Source: a bacterium (GTDB taxonomy: Bacteria > Bacteroidota > Ignavibacteria > Kapaibacteriales > UBA7675). Taken from it: DNA of 50,070 nucleotides. Each line of letters opens with the position of its first letter. Position 1 is the stretch's first letter. A program made the translations under genes and the position numbers. Shown here piece after piece: positions 16,423 through 24,597 of the stretch. Under the pieces are notes generated by a model. That model made no database searches and was not told the origin of the DNA. It was given only the letters and a program-made list of their open reading frames with translations. The DNA is taken from NCBI GenBank assembly GCA_030430495.1, contig JAUIKM010000042.1:1-50070 (forward strand), written 5' to 3'.

Positions 16423-17550
16423 ATGAATATTCTCGTCATCAACTGGCAGGACATACGCAATCCGCACGGCGGCGGCGCAGAAGTTCACCTGCACGAAATC
16501 TTCAAGCGCGTTGCCGCCATGGGGCATCGGGTAACGCTCTTCTGTTCGCAGTTTGAGGGCGCGCCGGCCGGTGAAACAATCGACGGCATAGAGGTGATCC
16601 GCGAAGGGTCGCGCAACATGTTTAACTTTCACGTCTGGCCCCGCTACCGGCGCGACTTCGGCAAGCGCGATTTCGACATCGTGGTGGACGACCTGAACAA
16701 GATCCCGTTTTACACGCCGCTCTACGTGCGCAAACCGCTGCTCGGCATCGGCCATCACTTCTTCGGCAAAAGCATCTTTCTGGAAGCCGGCGCCGCTGCC
16801 GGCGCTTACGTCTACGCGGCCGAAAAACTCGTGGACCGCATCTATCGCTCGACGCCCTTTGCCGTTGTGTCTGAATCGACCAAAGACGAATTTGTTGCGC
16901 GCGGTTTTCCGCCGGAAAATCTCTCGATCATTCCCAACTGCATCGATCAGGATCTCCTGCCGATGCGCATCGGCAGCAAGGCCGACACCCCGACCGTTGC
17001 TTACTTCGGCCGCCTGAAAAAGTACAAAAGCGTCGATCACGTTCTGCGCGCTTTTGCACTCCTGCGGTCCGACATCCCGGCGGTCCGCCTCGAAATCCTT
17101 GGGAGCGGCACGTTTCGCGACGAGCTTGAAGCCCTGGCCGCCGAGTTGCAAATCGCCGAGGCCGTGCGTTTTCACGGTTATGTGTCGGAAGAAGTCAAGA
17201 TCGAGCAATTGAGCCGCGCACACTGCGTCGTCAATCCTTCGATGAAAGAAGGCTGGGGTATCACCAATGTGGAAGCCAACGCCTGCGGTACTCCGGTGAT
17301 TTCCGCCGACGTGCCCGGTCTGCGCGACTCCGTCCGCGACGGCGTCAGCGGTTTGCTCTACCCCTACGCCGACATCAAAGCTCTGGCGGCCGCCATGCGG
17401 CGCATTTTACAGGACAACAATCTGCGAACCGGTCTTGAGCGCGGCGCGGTCGACTGGGCCCGCCGTTTCGACTGGAACGACTCCGCCCGCAGAATGGCCG
17501 ACCTCATGCAGTCGGTGGCGGCGGCCCACAAGGAACAACAGCAGTCATGA
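16423..17550 (+). CDS. GT4-family glycosyltransferase
   Basis: This is a GT-B retaining glycosyltransferase (375 residues) that would move a sugar from a nucleotide-sugar donor to a glycan, lipid or protein acceptor on the cytoplasmic side of the membrane. The N-terminal acceptor domain opens with MNILVINWQDIRNPHGGGAE, with the Gly-rich loop of the family. The C-terminal donor domain has VAYFGRLKKYKSVDHVLRAF, LEILGSG, RFHGYVSEEVK and the GT4 donor-binding element NPSMKEGWGITNVEANACGT, with the EX7E glutamates in the KEGWGITNVE segment. I start it at the ATG rather than the TTG nine bases upstream. The stop overlaps the ABC-F start as ATGA. The substrate cannot be told. Confidence 0.9.
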   Translation: MNILVINWQDIRNPHGGGAEVHLHEIFKRVAAMGHRVTLFCSQFEGAPAGETIDGIEVIREGSRNMFNFHVWPRYRRDFGKRDFDIVVDDLNKIPFYTPLYVRKPLLGIGHHFFGKSIFLEAGAAAGAYVYAAEKLVDRIYRSTPFAVVSESTKDEFVARGFPPENLSIIPNCIDQDLLPMRIGSKADTPTVAYFGRLKKYKSVDHVLRAFALLRSDIPAVRLEILGSGTFRDELEALAAELQIAEAVRFHGYVSEEVKIEQLSRAHCVVNPSMKEGWGITNVEANACGTPVISADVPGLRDSVRDGVSGLLYPYADIKALAAAMRRILQDNNLRTGLERGAVDWARRFDWNDSARRMADLMQSVAAAHKEQQQS

Positions 17551-19511
17551 TAAGCGTTTCCAATCTCTCCGTTCACTTTGTCGGCCGCTACCTGTTCGAC
17601 GGAATCTCCTTTACGATCAATCAACGCGACAAAATCGGCCTGGTCGGCAAAAACGGCGCGGGCAAGTCCACCCTGCTCAAAATTCTCGCGGGCAATCTGG
17701 AAGGCGAGAGCGGCGGAGTGTACGCCGCCGGCGAGGTGACGATCGGTTATCTGCCGCAGGACATCGTGACCACCGGTGGACGCAGCGTCTACGAAGAAGC
17801 CGCCACCGCCTTTGCCGAGACCAAACGCCTGGAACATCGCATCAATGAACTATCCGACGAGATAGCCGCACGCGAAGACTATGAGTCGGAAGACTATCAC
17901 AAGTTGATCGAAGAACTGAGCGATTCGACCGAGCGCTTCAAGCTCGTCGGCGGCCACAGCATGGAAGCGGATATCGAACGCGTGTTGACCGGGCTCGGTT
18001 TTGAGCACGACGACATGGCGCGCGACACCGGTGAATTCAGCGGCGGCTGGCAGATGCGCGTGGAACTGGCCAAGATTCTGCTGCAGCGCCCCTCCTGCAT
18101 CCTGCTCGATGAGCCCACCAACCACCTCGACATCGAGTCGATCCAGTGGGTCGAAGAATTCCTGCACAACTACGACGGCGCCGTTGTCCTCGTCTCGCAC
18201 GACCGCGCCTTCCTGGATGCGGTGACAAACCGCACGATTGAAATCTCGCTGGGCAAAGTCTACGACTACAACGCCGCCTACAGCGCCTACGTGGAAATGC
18301 GCCGCGAACGCCGCGAACAACAGTTGAAAGCTTATCGCAACCAGCAGAAACACATCGAAGAGACCGAGAAATTTATCGAGCGCTTTCGCTATAAAGCCAC
18401 TAAAGCCGTGCAGGTCCAGTCGCGCATCAAACAGCTCGAAAAACTGGACCGCATTGAAATCGACGAAGACGACTCCTCGCGCATCCACTTCCGCTTTCCG
18501 CCGACGCCCCGCTCCGGCCGCATAGTGGTGGATATTAAGGAGTTGAGCAAACGCTACGACGACACGCCGGTACTGAACGACATCGAGCTGACGCTCGAAC
18601 GCGGCGACCGCGTGGCATTTGTGGGCAAAAACGGCGCCGGCAAATCCACGCTATCGCGCATTATCGTAGGGCAGGAAAGCTGCGACGGCCAGTGTGAACT
18701 GGGGCACAATACTATCCTGGGCTACTACGCGCAGCACCAGGCCGAAATGTTGAACAGCAACTCCACGGTTTTTGATGTCATCGACGAAGCCGCCACGGGC
18801 GAAATGCGCTCGCAGGTGCGCGACCTGCTCGGCGCGTTTCTGTTCAGCGGCGACGACGTATTCAAAAAAATCAAGGTGCTTTCCGGCGGTGAAAAGTCGC
18901 GTCTGGCGCTGGCCAAACTGCTGCTGGATCCGATCAATTTGCTGGTGCTCGACGAACCGACGAACCACCTGGACATGGTCAGCAAGGATGTGCTCAAACG
19001 CGCCCTGATGGAATTCGACGGCGCCTTGGTCGTCGTCTCGCACGACCGCGAATTTCTGGAGGGCCTGACCTCCCGCGTCATTGAATTCCGCGACGGCGGC
19101 ATCGTCGAGCACAGCGGCGACATCCGCGAATTCCTGCGCGCCCGCAACGTCGAGTCTTTCCGTGAGTTCGAAGCCGAAAAGGATCGGCCCCAATCAACGA
19201 CGGCGGCCGGCGGCGATGCAGCCTCGCAGGATTCCGCCGCGGAGCCCGGCAAAAATGCATGGAAAGATCGCAAGAAAAAACAGGCCGAATCGCGCCGCCT
19301 CAAACGCGCCGTCAGCGATTGTGAAGCCGATATCGTCAAGCTCGAAGAGCGCATCGCCGGGTACGCAAGCCAGATAAATGCACCCGGATTCTACGACAAA
19401 CCCGAGTCCGCCAACGTGCTGCGCTTCTATGAAAAAACGCAGGCCGACCTCGAGGAAAAAATGACCGAGTGGTCCGCCCTCGGCGATGAATTAAGCGCCC
19501 TGGACGACTGA
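17547..19511 (+). CDS. ABC-F family ATPase (ribosome-associated type)
   Basis: ABC-F proteins are soluble twin-ATPase factors that act on the ribosome E site rather than in membranes. This one has 654 residues with two nucleotide-binding domains. Walker A motifs are GKNGAGKST near residues 34-42 and 360-368. Signature motifs are FSGGWQMR and LSGGEKSR, and both copies carry the ABC-F hallmark LDEPTNHLD. The interdomain linker (about 250-310) is the charged helical P-site tRNA interaction motif region. A C-terminal coiled-coil extension (about 570-654) follows an Ala/Asp-rich spacer, as in Uup and YdiF types. It is coupled to the glycosyltransferase gene by a four-base overlap, although the two functions are not obviously related. 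Confidence 0.93.
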   Translation: MISVSNLSVHFVGRYLFDGISFTINQRDKIGLVGKNGAGKSTLLKILAGNLEGESGGVYAAGEVTIGYLPQDIVTTGGRSVYEEAATAFAETKRLEHRINELSDEIAAREDYESEDYHKLIEELSDSTERFKLVGGHSMEADIERVLTGLGFEHDDMARDTGEFSGGWQMRVELAKILLQRPSCILLDEPTNHLDIESIQWVEEFLHNYDGAVVLVSHDRAFLDAVTNRTIEISLGKVYDYNAAYSAYVEMRRERREQQLKAYRNQQKHIEETEKFIERFRYKATKAVQVQSRIKQLEKLDRIEIDEDDSSRIHFRFPPTPRSGRIVVDIKELSKRYDDTPVLNDIELTLERGDRVAFVGKNGAGKSTLSRIIVGQESCDGQCELGHNTILGYYAQHQAEMLNSNSTVFDVIDEAATGEMRSQVRDLLGAFLFSGDDVFKKIKVLSGGEKSRLALAKLLLDPINLLVLDEPTNHLDMVSKDVLKRALMEFDGALVVVSHDREFLEGLTSRVIEFRDGGIVEHSGDIREFLRARNVESFREFEAEKDRPQSTTAAGGDAASQDSAAEPGKNAWKDRKKKQAESRRLKRAVSDCEADIVKLEERIAGYASQINAPGFYDKPESANVLRFYEKTQADLEEKMTEWSALGDELSALDD

Positions 19512-19582
19512 TTGTTTCCGCCGCAAATGCAATCTCCACAACACTTTGCACAATCGAGGTTTCAGACCACGCGCAATTTTCG

Positions 19583-19597
19583 TAAATTTCCCGATTG
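19583..19597 (+). promoter_or_regulatory. Candidate promoter box upstream of dus
   Basis: TAAATTTCCCGATTG lies about 68 bases before the dus start. It is nearly identical to the box at 11291-11305. Its upstream part TTTTCGTAAATT (19577-19588) also recurs exactly before the first crotonase gene at 44335-44346. The repetition before unrelated genes suggests a housekeeping promoter element. Confidence 0.4.
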
Positions 19598-19665
19598 TTT
19601 TGATTTCGCCGGCGCTCGTCGCAGGCAGTTCTGCACAGTCGTGATGAACAAAGGAAGCCGCTCAC

Positions 19666-20679
19666 ATGCGGATTGGATCGATAGAAGTTGAACGCGGTGT
19701 TCTGCTGGCGCCCATGGAGGACGTCACCGACCTGCCCTTCCGCATCATTTGCAAGCGGCTGGGCGCGGATATCGTTTATACCGAGTTCATCTCTTCCGAA
19801 GGCCTCGTGCGCAATGCCTGGCGTTCGCGTTCCAAACTGACGGTAGAGGACGAGGAACGCCCGGTCGCCATTCAGATCTTCGGCGGCAACATCCCCGTGA
19901 TGGTCGAGGCGGCGCGTCTTTCCGAGGAAGCCGGTCCGGATTTCATCGACATCAACTGCGGCTGCTGGGTTAAAAACGTGGTGGCGCGCAGCGCCGGCGC
20001 GGCCCTGCTCAAAGATCCGCCCCTGATGGCCAAAATGGCGCGCGAAATCGTCGACACGGTCAAACTGCCCGTCACGCTCAAGACGCGTCTGGGCTGGGAC
20101 AAAAATTCCATCGTCATCGAAGACGTTGCGCGCCGTCTGGAGCAGGCCGGAATTGCCGCTCTTGCAATTCATTGCCGCACGCGGGACATGGGCCACAACG
20201 GCGACGCCAGCTGGGACTGGATTGCCAAGGTCAAACAAGCCGTCGACATTCCGATTATTATCAACGGCGACATCAAAACGCCGCAGGACGCCAAACGCGC
20301 GTTTGACGAGACGGGTTGCGACGCAGTCATGATTGGCCGCGCGGCGATTTCCAACCCCTTTATCATGCGCCAGACGCGGCGCTACCTGGACGAAGGTGTG
20401 CTGGAAGACTCTCCGACGGCGGAAGAGCGCATCAACACATTGATGGAACATTTGCGCCTGGCGATCCTCCACAAAGGCGATCGCCTCGGCATACGCGAAT
20501 TCAGAAAATTTTACAGCGGTTATCTCAAGGGTCTGCATTGTGCTTCGTCTGCACGTGGCGACCTTGTGCTGTACGACAGTTTCGAACAAATCGAGGAGCG
20601 CCTGGTGCGCTACCGCGAGTTTTTACAGGAATATGAGGCCGAGCGCCTGGCGAACGATACAGTTTACGCGGCAGCCTGA
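19666..20679 (+). CDS. dus: tRNA-dihydrouridine synthase (Dus family)
   Basis: This FMN enzyme reduces uridine to dihydrouridine in tRNA D-loops. It has 337 residues, the family length. The TIM-barrel motifs are in order: LLAPMEDVTDLPFRIICK at the start, YTEFISSEGLVRN, DINCGC with the presumed catalytic Cys100, LKTRLGWD, HCRTRDMGH with His169, and PIIINGDIKTPQDA followed by MIGRAAISNPF for phosphate binding. In most Dus proteins the catalytic Cys is followed by Pro; here it is followed by Trp. The paralogue class (A, B or C) cannot be fixed by eye, though length and neighbours suggest a DusB-like enzyme. It precedes tilS, another tRNA-modifying gene. Confidence 0.92.
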   Translation: MRIGSIEVERGVLLAPMEDVTDLPFRIICKRLGADIVYTEFISSEGLVRNAWRSRSKLTVEDEERPVAIQIFGGNIPVMVEAARLSEEAGPDFIDINCGCWVKNVVARSAGAALLKDPPLMAKMAREIVDTVKLPVTLKTRLGWDKNSIVIEDVARRLEQAGIAALAIHCRTRDMGHNGDASWDWIAKVKQAVDIPIIINGDIKTPQDAKRAFDETGCDAVMIGRAAISNPFIMRQTRRYLDEGVLEDSPTAEERINTLMEHLRLAILHKGDRLGIREFRKFYSGYLKGLHCASSARGDLVLYDSFEQIEERLVRYREFLQEYEAERLANDTVYAAA

Positions 20680-20800
20680 ATGATTTCCAAGACGGGACAC
20701 AGCCTGATAAAACCTCTCTTGTTTGTCCCCGAGAACAAAGCCGCAAACAGCCGCGCACGGTCTTTTAACCCGCACTAATACGACGGGTCTTACAGACAAC

Positions 20801-23800
20801 ATGGCAAAAAAATCCGACGCGGGCTCACACAAGAGCGCCGCGCGTACCCCGCATCCGGAACGATCCTCACAGGCGCCGGACGACAACCCGCAACAGGAAC
20901 CCAGACGTTCCGACACCGACAGAGAGCGCCGGCCGCAGCAATCGCGCAGGCGTGGCGGCGGCAGCCGCAGCAACCAGAATCGCAACAGCGGACGTCGTCC
21001 CCAGGCGGAGCGCCCCCCCGCGCCTCAACGCCGACAGAACTTCGCTCCCGAACAACATCCCTTCGGTCCTCCGGTTCAGTATTTCGACGACGAGCGTGGG
21101 CAGGACAACAACGAACGCTACGAACGCAGCCCTCGCGGCCGCGAACGCACGCCCGACTGGACCGATCAGTACTACGAAGATTTCTACGGCCGTCCGCAGC
21201 GCCAGCAAGCCGATTTTTATGACGACCGGCGCGCTCCCGCCCCGACGCCTGGCCGCCGACCTGAGTTTGCAGGTGAATACGACGACTTTTACGGTCCGCC
21301 GGCCCCCGAGGCGCGCCAGGACGATCGCCGTCGCGGACGCCGCGACGACAGACGCCCGGACGAAGCCGGCGCTCCCGAGTACCAGGATGATCGCGATCGC
21401 CGCGGCCGTCGCGGCGATGAGCGACGCGGCGACAGACGTGATGAACGACGCAGTGAAAGACGCGATGAACGACCTGACGACAGACGCGATGCCAGACGCG
21501 ATGAACGATCTGACGACAGACGCGATGAACGATCTGACGACAGACGCAATGAGCGACGCGGCGACAGACGCGGTGAGCGACGCGGCAACAGACGCGATGA
21601 ACGAATCGACGACAGACGCGATGAACGAATCGACGACAGACGCGATGAGCGACGCGGCGACAGACGCGATGAGCGACGCGGCGACAGACGCGATGAGCGA
21701 CGCGGCGACAGACGCGATGAGCGACGCGGCGACAGACGCGATGAACGAATCGACGACAGACGCGATGAACGAATCGACGACAGACGCGATGAACGAATCG
21801 ACGACGGACGCGATGAACGAATCGACGACAGACGCGATGAACGACGCGGCGACAGACGGCAACCCGAGCGCGGTCGCCGACCTGACCGACGACGTACGGC
21901 GGACGATGCGCCGTCGCAGGAAGATGATCGTCGTGTAGAAACCCCGCGCGAAGAATCGCGTGGTCGCGGCGGACGCGACGGCGCTCAACAGCGCGGAGGC
22001 CGGCAAAAACAGCGCGGAGATCTGCCCCGCGACGAACACCTGGAGCAACATGCCGGCGAAGGCGCACACGATGACGCGCCGGCAGACAAACAACCGGCTC
22101 ACCGCAAACGCGGCGACGACGCAACAACGCGCGACGCCCGCAGCGATGACGAGCAAAAGGATCGGAAACAGAGCGGACGCGGCAAAAAAGGCAAAACCGA
22201 AGTAACCGACGGAAAAACGCCCAAACACAGCCGCTCGGAGACGGCAACCGACAAAGTCGAAAGCAAAACAGCTGAAAAAGACGACGACGGCGATCGCAAG
22301 CCGCTGCACGCTCAGCGCGAAGCGGAACCGGGCGAGGCGCACTCCGACGACGACGAACAAAAAGACGGCAAAGGCAAACGCGGTAAAGGACGCGGAAAAA
22401 GCAGCCGCCGCACCGCCGATACGCGCCGCCTGGAACTGCCGAAAATCAAGATCTCACGCGAATTCCCGAGCAAGGAAGAGCGCGCCGAATACCTGGCAAA
22501 GGTCGCTCCGCTGCCCCTGGATGCCTGGTGCGAGACCCCGTCGGCCGTGCGCGAGTTGATCCTGAGCGTGGAACGCCAGCTAAAAACCGACCTGGCCGTT
22601 GATGGCGGCGCACGCATTATTCTGGCCGTCAGCGGCGGAGTGGATTCCTCCGTGATGCTGGACATCATGGTTGAACTGGCTTTCCGCAATGGCTATGAGT
22701 TGTTTGTGGCGCACTTCAATCACCGGCTGCGCGGCGACAGCGCAGACAGCGACGAAGAATTTGTGCGCACGCGCGCCAGGGAACTGGCCCTGCCGTTTAT
22801 CGGCGGATCGGCCGACATCAGTTCCTACGCTTCGCGCGCCAAAATCAGCGTGGAGCAGGCCTCGCGCGATGTGCGATATCGCTTCCTGGAACAGGTGGCG
22901 CGTAAATCCAACGCCGGCCTGGTGGCTACGGCGCACACGGCCAACGACACGGTGGAAACGCTGCTGCTCAACCTGATGCGCGGCACGGGGCTGACCGGCC
23001 TGAGCGGTATTCCGGCGCGCCGCAGATTCACAAAAGACTGTAGCCTCATCCGCCCATTCCTGAACGTCAAAAAAGCCGAGTTGGAAGTGTACGCCTCGGC
23101 AAACGGCACAAAATGGCGCGAGGATGAGAGCAACAACCTGATGCTGTTTACGCGCAATAAAATCCGCCACGACCTTCTGCCGCGCCTGCAGGCCGATTAT
23201 TCGCCGGCGATCGTCGACATCCTGCTGCGGACTTCGCGGTTGCTGAGCGGCGCGGACAAAGCCGTGACGCAGATGGTGGAACGCTCGGTCCAGCGCATCG
23301 TCAAAGCCAAGGGCAACTCACGGATTACACTTCTGATTGCGGCGCTCCAGGCCCACAGCGAATTCCTGCAGGGCGAATTGTTGCAGCGCATCATCCAGAA
23401 ACAATTCCACATCCTGCCGCTGCCGATTGCCGCGGTGGACCGCCTGCTGAAATTGATGGACGCGGACGTCGGCACACGCACGGACATTTCCGGGCGACTG
23501 TTTGCGCTCAAAGACCGCGAAACGATTATCGTGGCGGAAAAACAGGCCAGCTATTCGTTGAAAATGGCGGTGGAAAAAGGCCGGGAATACACCGTCGGCA
23601 ACTACAAAATCAAGCTGAGCGAAGTAGCGGTTGACGTCGCCAAATTCGACCAGAATCCGAATGTGGAATTTCTGGACATGGAAACGACGCCGCGCCGCAT
23701 GACCCTGCGCACCTGGGAGCCGGGCGACAGCTTCCGCCCCCTGGGCATGCGCGGCAGCATGAAGATCAGCGACTTTCTGACAAATCAGAAGGTGCCGCTC

Positions 23801-23947
23801 CTCGACAAACAACACCAACTGGTTCTGGCCACAAGCCGCGACATTCTCTGGGTCGTCGGCCACAGAATCAGCGAGACGTTCCGCGTGCCGAAAGGCGCAA
23901 AAACCGCATTGAAGGTGGAATGGAGCGAGCTGGAGGACGACAACTGA
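20801..23947 (+). CDS. tilS: TilS lysidine synthetase with giant disordered N-terminal extension
   Basis: TilS converts C34 of the AUA-reading tRNA-Ile to lysidine using ATP and lysine. It is essential in most bacteria. The C-terminal ~450 residues are a normal TilS: PP-loop SGGVDSS from residue 611, HFNHRLRGDSADSDE, TAHTANDTVETLLLNLMRGTG and LIRPFL. At about 964-1040 is the TilS C-terminal domain with LRTWEPGDSFRPLGM and WVVGHRISETFRVPK. The preceding ~590 residues are low-complexity, dominated by Arg, Asp, Glu, Gln and Gly. They include DFYG-like aromatic motifs (about 125-170) and a DRRDERxx octapeptide array (residues 210-349). The usual family length is about 320-480, against 1048 here. 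The frame is continuous, and the ATG at 20801 is the natural start. Internal initiation near 22556 (TTG) would give a standard-size TilS and cannot be excluded. Confidence 0.92.
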   Translation: MAKKSDAGSHKSAARTPHPERSSQAPDDNPQQEPRRSDTDRERRPQQSRRRGGGSRSNQNRNSGRRPQAERPPAPQRRQNFAPEQHPFGPPVQYFDDERGQDNNERYERSPRGRERTPDWTDQYYEDFYGRPQRQQADFYDDRRAPAPTPGRRPEFAGEYDDFYGPPAPEARQDDRRRGRRDDRRPDEAGAPEYQDDRDRRGRRGDERRGDRRDERRSERRDERPDDRRDARRDERSDDRRDERSDDRRNERRGDRRGERRGNRRDERIDDRRDERIDDRRDERRGDRRDERRGDRRDERRGDRRDERRGDRRDERIDDRRDERIDDRRDERIDDGRDERIDDRRDERRGDRRQPERGRRPDRRRTADDAPSQEDDRRVETPREESRGRGGRDGAQQRGGRQKQRGDLPRDEHLEQHAGEGAHDDAPADKQPAHRKRGDDATTRDARSDDEQKDRKQSGRGKKGKTEVTDGKTPKHSRSETATDKVESKTAEKDDDGDRKPLHAQREAEPGEAHSDDDEQKDGKGKRGKGRGKSSRRTADTRRLELPKIKISREFPSKEERAEYLAKVAPLPLDAWCETPSAVRELILSVERQLKTDLAVDGGARIILAVSGGVDSSVMLDIMVELAFRNGYELFVAHFNHRLRGDSADSDEEFVRTRARELALPFIGGSADISSYASRAKISVEQASRDVRYRFLEQVARKSNAGLVATAHTANDTVETLLLNLMRGTGLTGLSGIPARRRFTKDCSLIRPFLNVKKAELEVYASANGTKWREDESNNLMLFTRNKIRHDLLPRLQADYSPAIVDILLRTSRLLSGADKAVTQMVERSVQRIVKAKGNSRITLLIAALQAHSEFLQGELLQRIIQKQFHILPLPIAAVDRLLKLMDADVGTRTDISGRLFALKDRETIIVAEKQASYSLKMAVEKGREYTVGNYKIKLSEVAVDVAKFDQNPNVEFLDMETTPRRMTLRTWEPGDSFRPLGMRGSMKISDFLTNQKVPLLDKQHQLVLATSRDILWVVGHRISETFRVPKGAKTALKVEWSELEDDN
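21428..21847 (+). repeat. 24-bp coding tandem repeat (17 units) in tilS
   Basis: Seventeen 24-base units, plus one 12-base half unit near the fourth, encode octapeptides of the form DRRDER followed by RG or ID. Two unit types alternate in blocks: one ending CGACGCGGC (ERRG) and one ending CGAATCGAC (ERID). The central and 3' units are nearly identical at the DNA level and the 5' units are diverged, which suggests recent expansion at the 3' side. Unit length is a multiple of three, so copy-number change would keep tilS in frame. Confidence 0.93.
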
Positions 23948-24498
23948 ACAGCGAATCGCAACGCGTCGAAATCAACGGCAAACTTTTCCGCCCATTTATC
24001 TCCCGCGATCGCATAGCGACGGAAATCGCCCGTTTAGGCGACGAAATAACACGGGACTACAATCAGAAAAATCCGCTCTTCGTCGTGGTGCTGAAGGGAT
24101 CGTTGATCTTTGCCGCTGATCTGCTGCGCGCCGTGCGCACTCCCTGCACGCTGGAATGTATGCGCGCGCAATCGTACGGAGCGGCGATGACGTCGCAGCG
24201 AACTCCCGAAGTGGAAGCGATGGAATTTGACTGTTCCGGCCGGGACATCATCATCCTTGAAGACATCGTCGACACGGGCCGTACAATTTCAGCCATAACG
24301 CGGCGTTTACAGGCCTGTTCGCCTAACTCGGTGAGGGCCGCGGCGCTACTCGACAAGCCTGGTGCGCGCGATCCGCACAACGCTTACCGCCCGGACTACG
24401 TCGGATTTGAAGTAGAGAATGACTTCGTCGTAGGATATGGCCTCGATTTCGACGAACAGGGGCGTCAGCTGGCTGACATTTACATTCTCGAGACCTGA
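23920..24498 (+). CDS. hpt: Hypoxanthine phosphoribosyltransferase
   Basis: This purine salvage enzyme joins hypoxanthine or guanine to PRPP to make IMP or GMP. It has 192 residues with the family features: ISRDRIATEIARLGDEI, VVLKGSLIFAADLLRAV (the loop before the PPi site), the PRPP-binding EDIVDTGRTIS at about 110-122, and VGYGLDFDEQGR near the C-terminus. The ATG at 23920 overlaps the tilS end by 28 bases. A CTG at 23944 has GGAGG seven bases upstream and would trim eight residues before the conserved region, so the true start is open. The tilS-hpt-ftsH order is also found in Bacillus subtilis, which supports all three calls. Confidence 0.93.
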   Translation: MERAGGRQLNSESQRVEINGKLFRPFISRDRIATEIARLGDEITRDYNQKNPLFVVVLKGSLIFAADLLRAVRTPCTLECMRAQSYGAAMTSQRTPEVEAMEFDCSGRDIIILEDIVDTGRTISAITRRLQACSPNSVRAAALLDKPGARDPHNAYRPDYVGFEVENDFVVGYGLDFDEQGRQLADIYILET

Positions 24499-24597
24499 AA
24501 TACGCGGCGCCCGACGGCGCAAAATCCGGCCTAAAATAATTAAACGTTATGCCCATCTTAGAGTGCAGTTCCCGTTTTTTGGTGGAGTCCTGATACA

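Noticed and set aside
20778-20786. TAATACGAC, the first nine bases of the phage T7 promoter
   Set aside because: The rest of the 17-18-base promoter (TCACTATAG) is absent. A nine-base match is expected by chance.
20952-21938. Long alternative-frame ORF with SDAATDAM/NESTTDAM repeats
   Set aside because: It is the +1 reading of the tilS 24-bp repeat. The tilS frame continues into a conserved enzyme, and no ribosome binding site or family supports the other frame.
20790-22360. Two very long minus-strand ORFs opposite the tilS extension
   Set aside because: Both are antisense readings of a stop-free repeat in GC-rich DNA. Their repetitive Arg/Cys/Val or Ala/Ser composition mirrors the repeat.
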